Assembly: GCA_903928895.1 (NCBI GenBank) | Contig: CAIYSR010000106.1 | Span: 1-55,807 of the forward strand | Reading direction: 5' to 3' | Source: an uncultured Rhodospirillales bacterium | GTDB lineage: Bacteria > Pseudomonadota > Alphaproteobacteria > Acetobacterales > Acetobacteraceae | DNA length: 55,807 nt | Part shown: positions 26,300 through 35,367 of the stretch, in pieces | How positions within the stretch are numbered: position 1 is the first letter of the stretch | How the letters are laid out: the number at the start of each line of letters is the position of its first letter | Notes under the pieces: model-generated | What the model saw: only the letters and a program-made list of their open reading frames with translations | Databases searched by the model: none | What the model was told of the DNA's origin: nothing | Made by a program: the position numbers and the translations under genes

Positions 26300-28337
26300 T
26301 GGCGGTCTCCTTCGCCGCGTCCTGCGCCTCGATCTTGGCGCGGTGGGCGCGGCCGAGATAGGCGGTCAACACCTCCTCGTTGCGCTGCACCTCGTCGGCC
26401 GTGCCCTCGGCGATGACATCGCCATGGTCGAGCACGGTCACGCGATTGGCCAGGCGGGTGACGACGTCGAGCTTGTGTTCGATGATCAGGATGGTGAGGC
26501 CCATGGCATTGAGCTCACCGATCTGCTCGGCCAGTTCCAGGGTCTCGTTGGGGTTCATGCCGGCGGTGGGCTCGTCGAGCAGCAGGATGCGCGGGCGTGA
26601 GGCGAGTGCGCGGCTGATCTCGACGCGGCGGCGGTTGGCGTAGGACAGGCCCGCGACGGTGTGGTTGGCGCGCGGGGTGAGCCGGTTGCCGAACAGGCCG
26701 AGGATGTCGAGCGCCTTGCGCAGCGCCCCCTGCTCCTCCGCCCGCGCGCTGGGCGGGCGGAAGATGGCGCCGAAGGGGAGTGTCTTGAGCCGGCAATGCT
26801 GGCCGACCAGGACGTTTTCGAGCACGGTCAGCTTGGGGAAGAGGCGGATGTTCTGGAACGTGCGGGCCACGCCCCGGGCGAGAACCTCGTCCGGACGCAG
26901 GCCGATCAGCTCATGGCCCTCGAACTTGATGCTGCCCTCGGACGTTACCAGCCCGGTGATGGCATTGAACAAGGTGGACTTGCCCGAGCCATTCGGGCCG
27001 ATCACCGCGATCACGCCGCCGGCGGGAATGGTGAGGTTGACCTTGTTGAGGGCGACGAGGCCGCCGAAGCGAACGGTGACGTCCTTGATCTCGAGCGCGT
27101 TGCCGGTGCCCGGGTGCCATTTCTCGATGCGGTCGACATTGACGAAGCCGCCACGCTTCACGTCGGCGTGCTGCTCCTCCATCTCGAGTTTGGGCTGGGC
27201 ACGGGTGGCCGGGATCAGGCCCTCGCGGCGGAACAACATCATGATGACGATGATCACGCCGAAGAACATCTGGGTCCACTGCACCAGATCGGCGCTCATC
27301 AGGAAGTCGCTGCCGACGGTCTCGCCGATGGCACGGATGACGTCGGTCGTGCGCGGAAGGATCCAGGTTTGCAGGAGTTGCAGCAGGGCGGCGCCGACCA
27401 CGACGCCCCAGACGCTGCCCATGCCGCCCAGCACCACCATGACGATGAGCATGGAGGAGACCGAGAAGTTGAACATCTCGGGCGTTGCCACCTGCAGCTT
27501 GGAGACGAAGAAGACGCCGGTGAAGCCGGAGAACGAGGCGCCGATGGCGAAGGCCAGCAGCTTGAAGTTGCGCAGGTTGATGCCCATCGCCGAGGCCGCG
27601 GTTTCATCCTCGCGGATGGCCATCCAGGCGCGGCCGATGCGGCTGTCGCGCAGGCGGATGGAGGAGAAGATCAGGATCGCCACCAGCGCCATGCCGACAT
27701 AGTAGTACGGCGTGGCATTGACGCCGAAGCTGTAGCCCTCGAAGCCGAACCAGGCCGGGATGGTCGGGCCTTTGACGCCGTTGAGGCCGGCGGCACCGTT
27801 GGTGATGCTCTCGGCGTTGCGCGCCACGATGGGCACGATTTCGCCGAAGCCGAGCGTGACGATGGCGAGATAATCGCCGCGCAGCCGCAGGGTGGGGGCG
27901 CCGAACAGGACGCCGAACAGGCCGGCCACCAGGGCGCCGGTGGGCAGCGCGAGCCAGAAGCTCATGGTGAAGTGGACGAGGTCCCCTCCCCCCTGGTTGA
28001 TCTTCTCGACCAGGCCGACCGCGGCGAGCGGTTCCCAGCCGGAGGACCAATGCGGCATCACCTGATAGGCGGTGAAGATGCCATAGTAGTAGGCGCCGAT
28101 GGCGAAGAAGGCGGCGTAGCCGAGGTCGAGCAGGCCGGCGAAGCCGACCACGATGTTGAGGCCGAGCGCCAGCGTCGCGTAGGACATGGCGTTGGCGATG
28201 GTGTCGATGTTGCTGTCGTCGTCGGTCAGGAATGGATAGATCGCGAAGGCGACGGCGACGAGGATGGTGGCCCAGCCCTGGCGTTTTTGCTGACTCCAGC
28301 TGGCGAAGGGGCGGGCGAGGATATCGGTGACGGCCAT
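26292..28337 (-). CDS. Fused LivM permease and LivG ATPase (system 1)
   Basis: One frame of 681 residues joining two normally separate subunits. Residues 1-375 are a LivM permease with about ten hydrophobic segments, LGLNIVVGFAGLLDLGY, and the cytoplasmic EAA-like stretch AIREDETAASAMGIN. A charged linker (about 376-415, MEEQHADVKRGG) follows. Residues about 416-660 are LivG: GPNGSGKST Walker A, LSYANRRRVEISRAL in place of the signature, LLLDEPTAGMNP Walker B and IIEHKLDVV. The C-terminus is charged. Domain order is permease then ATPase, with no internal start needed. Similar fusions are annotated in other alphaproteobacteria, so it is unusual rather than new. Confidence 0.93.
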   Translation of the reverse strand: MAVTDILARPFASWSQQKRQGWATILVAVAFAIYPFLTDDDSNIDTIANAMSYATLALGLNIVVGFAGLLDLGYAAFFAIGAYYYGIFTAYQVMPHWSSGWEPLAAVGLVEKINQGGGDLVHFTMSFWLALPTGALVAGLFGVLFGAPTLRLRGDYLAIVTLGFGEIVPIVARNAESITNGAAGLNGVKGPTIPAWFGFEGYSFGVNATPYYYVGMALVAILIFSSIRLRDSRIGRAWMAIREDETAASAMGINLRNFKLLAFAIGASFSGFTGVFFVSKLQVATPEMFNFSVSSMLIVMVVLGGMGSVWGVVVGAALLQLLQTWILPRTTDVIRAIGETVGSDFLMSADLVQWTQMFFGVIIVIMMLFRREGLIPATRAQPKLEMEEQHADVKRGGFVNVDRIEKWHPGTGNALEIKDVTVRFGGLVALNKVNLTIPAGGVIAVIGPNGSGKSTLFNAITGLVTSEGSIKFEGHELIGLRPDEVLARGVARTFQNIRLFPKLTVLENVLVGQHCRLKTLPFGAIFRPPSARAEEQGALRKALDILGLFGNRLTPRANHTVAGLSYANRRRVEISRALASRPRILLLDEPTAGMNPNETLELAEQIGELNAMGLTILIIEHKLDVVTRLANRVTVLDHGDVIAEGTADEVQRNEEVLTAYLGRAHRAKIEAQDAAKETANG

Positions 28338-28348
28338 GACGCGCCCTC

Positions 28349-29278
28349 CTACGACTTGTTGGGGGCCTGTCGGCCAAGCAGGCCGGCGGGGCGGAAGACG
28401 AGAACGATCACAAGGATCGAGAAGATGATGACATCGGCCCAGGCCTGCCCGATGAGCTGGCTGGAGCCGGCCTCGATGAGGCCGATCAGCACGCCGCCGA
28501 GCATCGCGCCGGGCACGTTGCCGATGCCGCCGAGGACGGCGGCGGTGAAGGCGCGCAGACCGGCGGAGAAGCCCATGTCGACCTTGGCGTAGTTGTAGTA
28601 GAGGCCGAAGATCAGACCGGAGGCGCCGGCGAGGGCGGAGCCGATGAAGAAGGAGAGGCCGACGACGTTATCGACCTCGACGCCCATCATGCGGGCGGCC
28701 TCTGGGTCCTGCGCAGTGGCGCGCATGCCCTTGCCGAGCTTGGTGAACTGCACGAAGTAGGTCAGCCCCAGCATCAGCACGATGGTGATGCCCCAGATCA
28801 GCACGTCGCGCAGGCGCAGCGTGGCCTCGCCGAAATGCCAGCTCACCGAGGGGAGCGGGTTGGCGAAGTTGCGGGTGTCACCGCCGACACCGATCAGGAT
28901 GATATTGAACAGGATGTAGGAGACGCCGATCGTCAGGATCATCGCCGCCGGGCCGGTCACGGCGCGCAGCGGTCGCAACAGCAATCGTTCGATGCCGACG
29001 CCGATCATGCCGGTGCTGAACATCGTCACCACGAAGGCCACGAGGATCACCGCGACCAGCGGCAGGCCGGAGAGGATGACGTTCTGGCCATCCAGGCCCA
29101 TCAGCCGCAGCACGCCCAGCGCGATGAAGGCGCCGACCATGAAGACGTTGAAATGCGAGAAGTTGATCAGTTCCATGATGCCGTAGACGAGCGTGAAACC
29201 GAGGGCCAGCAGCGAATACATCGCGCCGAGGTTCAGCCCGTTGATCAACTGTTGCAGGAAAAGTTCGCCAGACGTCAT
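28349..29278 (-). CDS. livH: Branched-chain amino acid-type ABC importer permease LivH (system 1)
   Basis: Inner-membrane permease, 309 residues, with 8-9 hydrophobic segments. LivH features are QQLINGLNLGAMYSLLALGFTLVYG at the N-terminus, the EAA-like loop GKGMRATAQDPEAARMMGV, and FTAAVLGGIGNVPGAMLGG near the C-terminus. It is separated from the binding-protein gene upstream by 149 bases containing a strong hairpin (29374-29406), and followed 11 bases later by the LivM-LivG fusion. Confidence 0.94.
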   Translation of the reverse strand: MTSGELFLQQLINGLNLGAMYSLLALGFTLVYGIMELINFSHFNVFMVGAFIALGVLRLMGLDGQNVILSGLPLVAVILVAFVVTMFSTGMIGVGIERLLLRPLRAVTGPAAMILTIGVSYILFNIILIGVGGDTRNFANPLPSVSWHFGEATLRLRDVLIWGITIVLMLGLTYFVQFTKLGKGMRATAQDPEAARMMGVEVDNVVGLSFFIGSALAGASGLIFGLYYNYAKVDMGFSAGLRAFTAAVLGGIGNVPGAMLGGVLIGLIEAGSSQLIGQAWADVIIFSILVIVLVFRPAGLLGRQAPNKS

Positions 29279-29373
29279 ACCAAGTCCCCAAAAGGCAAAT
29301 CCGCGGGCGGTGCAGGAAGGTCGACCACCCCGGTGGGCCGGATCAGCTGATCCGGTGCAAGGTTCGCGGCATC

Positions 29374-29406
29374 AAAAGGCCCGGGACGGGTGAACCGTCC
29401 CGGGCC
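29374..29406 (-). terminator. Hairpin between binding-protein and livH genes (partial terminator)
   Basis: A perfect 12-base-pair stem (29378-29389 with 29395-29406, GGCCCGGGACGG and its complement) around a five-base loop. On the minus strand it is followed by four T residues (29377-29374). It lies 22 bases past the binding-protein stop and before livH. As in other ABC importers, it probably stops most transcripts and protects the 3' end of the binding-protein message, giving more binding protein than permease. Confidence 0.8.
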
Positions 29407-29427
29407 CCTGAGCCAGGGCGTGAGCCC

Positions 29428-30672
29428 TCAGGACATCGGCGCGATGCCGATGTAGGCGAACTGATCGTCCATGTTGTCGAGCGGCTTGGACGCGTCCTTC
29501 TTGACCTGGAAGACAGAGATGACCTTGTTCTTGAGGTCGCCGTTCTCGTCGAACTCCACCGGGCCGATCAGCGAGTTGGCCATGCGGACGGATTGCAGGC
29601 CATCGCGGACGGTGTCGCGGGTCACCGGCTTGCCGGCGGCCTGGAGCACCTTCACGGTCTCGATGATGGCGCGGGCTGCGACATACATGGTGAGCGTGTA
29701 GTCATCCGGCGAGCCCTTGAAGCGCGCGTTGAAGCGGTCCGAAAACTCCTTCATCTTCTTGTCGCCGTCGTCCTTGTGGGGCGAGGCGTTGGAGGCATAC
29801 CAGCCGTCGGCGGCGGGGAAGCCGGCGCCCTTGAGCAGCTCGACGCCATAGATGCCGTCGCCGCCGGCCTTCACGATCTTGGGCAGGATCTCATAGACCT
29901 GCTTGGCCAGCTTCACGCCGGCCTGGCCGACTCCGCCGTAGTAGAGGCCATCAGCGTTCAGCGACTTGATCTTGGTCAGCACGGCCGAATAGTCGGCGGC
30001 CTTCGGGTCAAGACGGTCACGGCCGAGGACCTTGAGGCCGAGCTCTTCGCAGCGCTTCTGGAAGCTGTCGGCGATGCCGACGCCGTAGGCGCCCGAGTCG
30101 TCCAGGATGTAGACGGACTTGATGCCGACGGTCTTGGCCAGGAAGTTGGCCATGTTCGGCCCCTGGTAGGCATCGGTGGTGACGGTGCGGAAGTAGACGG
30201 CCTTGCCCTTGGGGCGATACTGGGCGGCGAACTTCGGGTCCGTGATGTCCGGGTTGGTGGACGACGGGGTGATGATCGCGAGGTTGCCTTCCGAGAGGAT
30301 CGGCGACATCGCCTTGCCGGCGCCGGACATCTGCGGGCCGAGAGCGGCGATGAAGCCCTTGTCGGAGACCATCTTGCGGGCGTTGGTGGCGGCCTGGGCC
30401 GGGTCGTACTGGCCGGCGGTGGCGGTGCCGTCGTCAAATTTCACGAGATCGAACTTGATCCCCGGGACCTCGCCGTATTTGTTGGCGTCTTCGAAGGCGA
30501 GGATGGCGCCGTTGCCGACGCGGATGGCGGATTCGGAATCCGCACCCGTGAGCGACAGATCCATACCGACCTTGACGGTCTTGTCGGCGGCCTGGGCCCC
30601 CTCGGTGACCGCGAACGTGCCGGCCGCGGCGATGCCGGCGGCGGCCTTGAAGGCTGAGCGACGCGAAATCAT
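29428..30672 (-). CDS. livK: Branched-chain amino acid-type ABC importer binding protein (system 1)
   Basis: Periplasmic receptor of a HAAT importer, 414 residues. The N-terminus MISRRSAFKAAAGIAAAGTF, ending AQAAD, is a signal peptide with an RR that could be a Tat signal. The mature protein starts KTVKVGMDLSLTGADSE, with the double-lobe fold typical of Peripla_BP_6: GPQMSGAGKAMSPI, IITPSSTNPDIT, YILDDSGAYGVGIAD, YYGGVGQAG. AGGGAGA-like text upstream (AGGGAG then ACTAATAC) is a good ribosome site for the ATG at 30672. First gene of the operon. The 208-base gap to the divergent ABC-F gene should hold promoters for both. Ligand not determinable; branched-chain or related amino acids likely. Confidence 0.93.
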   Translation of the reverse strand: MISRRSAFKAAAGIAAAGTFAVTEGAQAADKTVKVGMDLSLTGADSESAIRVGNGAILAFEDANKYGEVPGIKFDLVKFDDGTATAGQYDPAQAATNARKMVSDKGFIAALGPQMSGAGKAMSPILSEGNLAIITPSSTNPDITDPKFAAQYRPKGKAVYFRTVTTDAYQGPNMANFLAKTVGIKSVYILDDSGAYGVGIADSFQKRCEELGLKVLGRDRLDPKAADYSAVLTKIKSLNADGLYYGGVGQAGVKLAKQVYEILPKIVKAGGDGIYGVELLKGAGFPAADGWYASNASPHKDDGDKKMKEFSDRFNARFKGSPDDYTLTMYVAARAIIETVKVLQAAGKPVTRDTVRDGLQSVRMANSLIGPVEFDENGDLKNKVISVFQVKKDASKPLDNMDDQFAYIGIAPMS

Positions 30673-30880
30673 GTATTAGTCTCCCTGTTTTGGCAGTCGT
30701 GCGGACGCGTCTTGTGACAGAACGTGCCACGGACACCGAACCATGAATGGGTCATGTCCCCGAGGCAAGCCTGCTTCTTGCTTGACGCAGAGGCAAAACC
30801 ACTCCTGGCGACATAACGCAAGCCCCGTGCCACGCGATGCCCCCCTTTGCGGCGGGCGGGGGCGTGGTAGATAGCCCGCC

Positions 30881-32680
30881 ATGGCCCCTCCCCTGCTCAG
30901 TCTACAGGATATCCGCCTCACACTCGGCAGCGCGCCGCTGCTGAGAGGCGCTGAATTATCGGTCAGCCCCGGTGATCGGGTCTGTCTGGTCGGACGGAAT
31001 GGCTCAGGAAAGTCCACTTTGCTTAAAATTGCGGCAGGTCTGCTCCAAGCGGATGCAGGAGTTCGTTTTTTTCAGCCGGGCGCCACAATTCGCTACCTTC
31101 CCCAGGAGCCGGACCTCGGCGGATTCGCGACGACCGGGGATTTCGTGCATGCCGGTCTCGGCCCGGCCGACGACCCGTACCGCGCGGCGGCGCTGATGGA
31201 CGCGCTGGGGCTCGATGGTGATGCCGATCCCGGTCATCTGTCCGGTGGGGAGGCCCGCCGCGCCGCCCTGGCGCGGGCGCTGGCGCCTTCGCCCGACGTG
31301 CTGCTGCTCGACGAACCCACCAACCACCTCGACCTGCCCGCCATTGCCTGGCTTGAGGCGGAATTGGCGTCGCTGCGCGCGGCGATGGTGTTGATCAGCC
31401 ATGACCGCCGCCTGCTCGAGGCGCTGTCGCGAAATATCGTCTGGATCGACGGTGGCGCCACCCGTCGGCTCGACCGCGGGTTCGCTCATTTCGAGGCCTG
31501 GCGCGACGAGACGCTGGAGAACGAGGCCCGCGAGAAGCAGAAGCTCGGGCGCAAGCTGGTGATGGAGGAGGATTGGCTGCGCTACGGCGTGACCGCCCGG
31601 CGCAAGCGCAATGTCCGCCGGCTCGCCGCCCTGCATGATTTGCGCGACAAGACCCGGCAGAACAAGATCCAGGCCGGCAGCCTCAAGCTCGCGAGTTCCG
31701 AGGGCGACCTTTCGGGCAAGCTGGTGGTGGTGGCGGATGATGTCGGCAAGTCCTATGGCGAGCGGGCGATCGTCAGCGGGTTGACGATGCGGGTGCTGCG
31801 CGGGGACCGGCTCGGCATCGTCGGCGCCAACGGCTCCGGCAAAACCACCCTGCTGTCGTTGCTCACGGGGGCGATGGAACCCGATGAGGGACAGATCAAG
31901 CTTGGCTCGAACCTCGAGATGGTCACGCTCGACCAGCGCCGCGAGAGCCTCGATCCGGCGATGACGCTGGCCGATACGCTCACCGGCGGGCGTTCCGACA
32001 CGGTGATGGTCAACGGTCAGCCACGCCATGTGATCGGCTACATGAAGGATTTCCTGTTCGGCCCCGAGCAGGCGCGCACCCCGGTGGGCGTGCTGTCCGG
32101 GGGCGAGCGCGGGCGGCTGACGCTGGCGGTGGCGCTCACCCGGCCCAGCAATCTGCTGGTGCTGGACGAGCCGACCAACGACCTCGACCTCGAGACCCTC
32201 GAACTGCTGCAGGAGATGCTGAGCGAGTATCCCGGCACCGTCCTGCTGGTCAGCCATGATCGCGATTTCCTCGACCGGGTCTGCACTTCGGTGATCGCCA
32301 CCGAGGGCGACGGACGCTGGATCGAGTATGCCGGCGGCTATTCCGACATGCTGGCGCAGCGCGGCCCACCACGGCTTGCCGCAGGGCCGGCGGCGAAGGT
32401 GAAGTCGGTGCAGGCGCCCGCCGCGCCGGCGACCGCCTCGAAGAAGATGACGTTCAAGGATAAGCACGCGCTGGAGACGCTGCCCCGGCAAATCGACAAG
32501 CTGCTGGCGACAATCGACAAGCTGCGCGCCGCTTTGGCCGATCCGAACCTGTATGGGCGCGATCCTAAGCTGTTCACCAAAGGAACGGACGCGCTGGCGA
32601 AGGCGGAGACCGATCTGGCGCAGGCGGAGGAGCAGTGGCTGGAGCTTGAGATGCTGCGGGAGGAGAGCGAGGGCAGGTGA
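30881..32680 (+). CDS. uup: ABC-F family ATPase, Uup type
   Basis: Cytoplasmic, non-transport ATPase with two ABC domains, 599 residues. ABC-F proteins act on ribosomes or nucleic acid. The first domain has GRNGSGKST, LSGGEARR and LLLDEPTNHLDL. The linker (about 210-270) is helical and basic, with RYGVTARRKRNVRRL typical of Uup/EttA relatives. The second domain has GANGSGKTT, LSGGERGRLT and LDEPTNDLDLET. A coiled-coil tail (about 520-599, LPRQIDKLLATIDKLRAAL) is the DNA-binding Uup C-terminal domain. Stands alone, ending in a strong hairpin. Confidence 0.92.
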   Translation: MAPPLLSLQDIRLTLGSAPLLRGAELSVSPGDRVCLVGRNGSGKSTLLKIAAGLLQADAGVRFFQPGATIRYLPQEPDLGGFATTGDFVHAGLGPADDPYRAAALMDALGLDGDADPGHLSGGEARRAALARALAPSPDVLLLDEPTNHLDLPAIAWLEAELASLRAAMVLISHDRRLLEALSRNIVWIDGGATRRLDRGFAHFEAWRDETLENEAREKQKLGRKLVMEEDWLRYGVTARRKRNVRRLAALHDLRDKTRQNKIQAGSLKLASSEGDLSGKLVVVADDVGKSYGERAIVSGLTMRVLRGDRLGIVGANGSGKTTLLSLLTGAMEPDEGQIKLGSNLEMVTLDQRRESLDPAMTLADTLTGGRSDTVMVNGQPRHVIGYMKDFLFGPEQARTPVGVLSGGERGRLTLAVALTRPSNLLVLDEPTNDLDLETLELLQEMLSEYPGTVLLVSHDRDFLDRVCTSVIATEGDGRWIEYAGGYSDMLAQRGPPRLAAGPAAKVKSVQAPAAPATASKKMTFKDKHALETLPRQIDKLLATIDKLRAALADPNLYGRDPKLFTKGTDALAKAETDLAQAEEQWLELEMLREESEGR

Positions 32681-32682
32681 AG

Positions 32683-32716
32683 GGAGGTGCTTCTTTTGGA
32701 GAAAAGAAGCGCCTCC
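32683..32716. terminator. Bidirectional hairpin terminator
   Basis: A 15-base-pair stem (32683-32697 with 32702-32716, one G-T wobble) with a four-base loop GGAG between the convergent uup gene and the operon ending with the second binding protein. The inner part (GCTTCTTTT/AAAAGAAGC) resembles the AT-rich repeat family, so this may be a degenerate copy. It overlaps the stop of the minus-strand gene by one base. Confidence 0.75.
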
Positions 32717-33882
32717 TACTTCATCGGGCAGAGCTCGGCATAGGCACCGCCGGCCTGCGTGCGGATCTTGCGCATTGTGGTCAGGGTCAGCGCACCGTCG
32801 CCGCCCTTGGCGACCGCGAGTTCGTACCAGTCGAGCACCGGCGCCTGGTTGGTCGCGAAAGAGAAGCGCCCGCGCACCGAGGCGAAATCGGCCTTCTTCA
32901 CCGCTGCGCGGAAAGTCGCATCGATCTTGCCGCCGGAGGCTTTGAGGGCGGCGGCGATCAGGTTGGCGGTCTCATAGCCATGGGCAGCGTAATAGGTCGG
33001 CGGGCGGTTGTAGGCGGCGCGGTAGGCGGCGACGAAGGCGCGGTTGGCGGGGTTGTCGAGGTCGGCGTTCCACTCGGCGGCGATATGCATGTTGGAGGCG
33101 GCGTCGCCCACGGCCGCGAGCAGGCGCGGGTCGAGCGACGGGGCGGCGACGATCAGCGGGATCTTGTCCTTCAGGCCCGAGGCGGCCCACTGCTTGAGGA
33201 AGTTGATGCCGAGGCCACCGGGCTGGAACTCGTAGACCGCATCAGGGGCGGCGGCGCGGATCTGGGCGATTTCGGCGCTGAAATCGGTCTGGTCAAGACT
33301 GGTGTAGAGTTCGCCGGCGATGGTGCCTTTGAACTGCTTCTTCACCGCCGCGATCACCTGCTTGCCGGTCTGGTAGTTCGGCGCCATCAGGAACAGCTGT
33401 TTGACCCCGGCCTCGTTGGCGAGCACGCCGGCGGAGGCATGCAGGGTCTCGTCCCAGCCGGTGACGAAGTAGTTGGGGGCGCAGCCCTTGCCGGCGTATT
33501 CGTCGGGCGAGGTGTTGGGGCCGAGCCAGACCGCGTCGGCATCGAGAATGTCGCCAAGCACGGCGAGGGCGACGTTGGCAAAAACGGTGCCGGTGAAGAG
33601 TTGGACCCGCTCGGATTTCAGCATGCGGTCGACGATTTGTTTGGCCGCGGCCGGCTTTAGCCCGTCATCCTCCACCAGAAGTTGCACCGGGATGCCGCCG
33701 AGCGCGCCGTTGCCCTGCTTCAACGCCAAGGCGAAACCGTCGCGGATGTCCTCGCCGAGATAGCCGCCCGGGCCAGAGAGGGTGGTGACGAAGCCGATCT
33801 TCACCGGCTCGGCGCCGTTGGCGAGCACGGCGAAAATGGCCATCAGGCCGGCGGCGACGATGGCGATAAGGATGCGGATCAT
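32716..33882 (-). CDS. ABC importer binding protein, HAAT family (system 2, second paralogue)
   Basis: Periplasmic binding protein of the Peripla_BP_6 family, 388 residues, with a signal peptide (MIRILIAIVAAGLMAI, cleaved near NGA/E, about 23). It is clearly a paralogue of the protein encoded at 38928-40085: both share TTLSGPGGYLG, VEDDGLKPA, KQI, NYFV and APNY blocks and the PGGLGI loop. The start at 33882 overlaps the esterase stop (ATGA), so it is the last gene of the nine-gene operon. Two paralogous receptors in one operon suggest two ligands entering by one channel, possibly substrate and product of the esterase. The gene ends in the hairpin at 32683-32716. Confidence 0.9.
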   Translation of the reverse strand: MIRILIAIVAAGLMAIFAVLANGAEPVKIGFVTTLSGPGGYLGEDIRDGFALALKQGNGALGGIPVQLLVEDDGLKPAAAKQIVDRMLKSERVQLFTGTVFANVALAVLGDILDADAVWLGPNTSPDEYAGKGCAPNYFVTGWDETLHASAGVLANEAGVKQLFLMAPNYQTGKQVIAAVKKQFKGTIAGELYTSLDQTDFSAEIAQIRAAAPDAVYEFQPGGLGINFLKQWAASGLKDKIPLIVAAPSLDPRLLAAVGDAASNMHIAAEWNADLDNPANRAFVAAYRAAYNRPPTYYAAHGYETANLIAAALKASGGKIDATFRAAVKKADFASVRGRFSFATNQAPVLDWYELAVAKGGDGALTLTTMRKIRTQAGGAYAELCPMK

Positions 33883-35357
33883 GCTGAGTGCTCCGTGCGG
33901 GTGTGAGGTGCGAGGCGCCAGCCGGCTCCGGCCAGATCGCCGAGCTGGCGGATGACGGCGCCATAGGCCATGGTGATGCGGGATGGGGCGCGATAGGGCG
34001 GCCACCGCAGGCCGGGCGAAGTAGGATCGCCGTCGCGGGCGAAGGCGGCGAGGGCGGCGCGAAAGGCAGCCGAGAGTGTGGCGAGCTGGGCCGGGTCGGC
34101 GCCTGCCAGCATCCTTGCGTCCGTCCAGGCCTCGAAATTGCCAAACAGGAAAGGCAGGTCGATGCAATGGCAGGCCATGAACGGGTTGGCCGGGGCGGCC
34201 CAGTCGAACTGATAGAGGTGCACCCGCCCGCCCGAGGCGGTCACGGCGTCGGCGAGGCCGATGGAGGGGCGGAGGAACATGTCGTCGGTGACGAGATCGC
34301 CGAGCAGGTCACGCGTGGTGGCGCCGGGGCGGCGGGCGCGGTAGGCCTCGATTGCCGCGGCATCGCCGGCGAGGCGGGCGAAGGTGGCGGCGACGAGGGC
34401 CGGGTCGGGGGTCGCCATCGCCGGATCGGGGGCGAAGAAGGCGTGCATCTCCTCGCGCGTGGTGCCGATTATCAATGCGATGCCACGTGAGGCTGCGGCG
34501 CGGGCAGCGGCGGCGATGAAGCTGTCGGGGTCGGCGAATGCGTCCGAGACCGGGATGAACGGCGGCGTGGCGTCGGCGAAGCGGGCGTTGGTACGGGCGC
34601 GTTGCAAACCGGCATCGATGAGCCCCGGGACCGGAACCTGGGCGAGTCCGCCCGGGGTGGTGCCGAGCTTGTCCGCGAGGAAGACGGCGTCCTGCGCGGC
34701 CGCCTGCGTGGTTTTGGTGGCGAGGGACGGAGGTGTGCTCATCAGCACGGCGCGGTGGAACAGGCCGTCGCTCGCTGTCTCGGTCAGCAGCACCATGATG
34801 GCGTGGGCGCCGGCGGACTGGCCGATGACGGTGACGTTGTCCGGATCGCCACCGAAGGAGGCGATGTGGGTGGCGACCCAGCGCAGCGCCGTCACCATGT
34901 CGGCGATGCCGAGATTTCCGGGCGAGACATCGGGGTGGGCGAGGAAGCCGAGAGCACCCAGGCGGTAGTTGACGCCAACGACGACGCAGCCGTTTTCGGC
35001 CGCGAGGGTGCCGCCGTCGTACCAGTCGAGCGAGCCGGCGCCGGTCCAGTAGGCGCCACCATGGAGGAAGACCAGGACCGGGCGGCGGGCGCCGTCGATG
35101 GCTGGGGTGGCGAGGGTAAGGGTCAGGCAGTCCTCGTCTTGCGGGCGGTCGATGTCGCCCATGGCGGCGCGCAGGCGGGATTGGGGTTGTGGGGGGATCG
35201 GGCCGTGGCGGGTGGCGTCACGGGTGCCGGCCCAGGGGGGTGCGGGGATTGGTTGGCCGAAGCGCTGGGCGGTGGCATAGGGGATGCCGCGGAAACGGAT
35301 GACTCCCCTGCCCTGCTCGCCCAGCAATGCGCCGCATGATGGGGTAGCGAAGGGCAT
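33879..35357 (-). CDS. Type-B carboxylesterase
   Basis: Alpha/beta-hydrolase of the carboxylesterase/para-nitrobenzyl esterase family, 492 residues. The oxyanion hole is LHGGAYW (98-104), the nucleophile is Ser181 in GQSAGAH, the acid is a Glu in TTREEMHAF, and the base is likely the His in MACHCIDLPF. RFRGIPYA and EDCLTLTL are classic family blocks. No signal peptide, so it acts in the cytoplasm on an imported ester. The ATG at 35357 is preferred to the GTG at 35375 because GAGGAG sits six bases upstream of the ATG. It lies between livF and the second binding protein in the operon, implying that the transported compound is an ester or is made from one. Confidence 0.92.
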   Translation of the reverse strand: MPFATPSCGALLGEQGRGVIRFRGIPYATAQRFGQPIPAPPWAGTRDATRHGPIPPQPQSRLRAAMGDIDRPQDEDCLTLTLATPAIDGARRPVLVFLHGGAYWTGAGSLDWYDGGTLAAENGCVVVGVNYRLGALGFLAHPDVSPGNLGIADMVTALRWVATHIASFGGDPDNVTVIGQSAGAHAIMVLLTETASDGLFHRAVLMSTPPSLATKTTQAAAQDAVFLADKLGTTPGGLAQVPVPGLIDAGLQRARTNARFADATPPFIPVSDAFADPDSFIAAAARAAASRGIALIIGTTREEMHAFFAPDPAMATPDPALVAATFARLAGDAAAIEAYRARRPGATTRDLLGDLVTDDMFLRPSIGLADAVTASGGRVHLYQFDWAAPANPFMACHCIDLPFLFGNFEAWTDARMLAGADPAQLATLSAAFRAALAAFARDGDPTSPGLRWPPYRAPSRITMAYGAVIRQLGDLAGAGWRLAPHTRTEHSA

Positions 35358-35367
35358 GTGGTGCTCC

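Noticed and set aside
26661-28592. 643-codon plus-strand frame opposite the LivM-LivG fusion
   Set aside because: Asp/Glu/His-rich antisense shadow without motifs; the fusion protein is certain.
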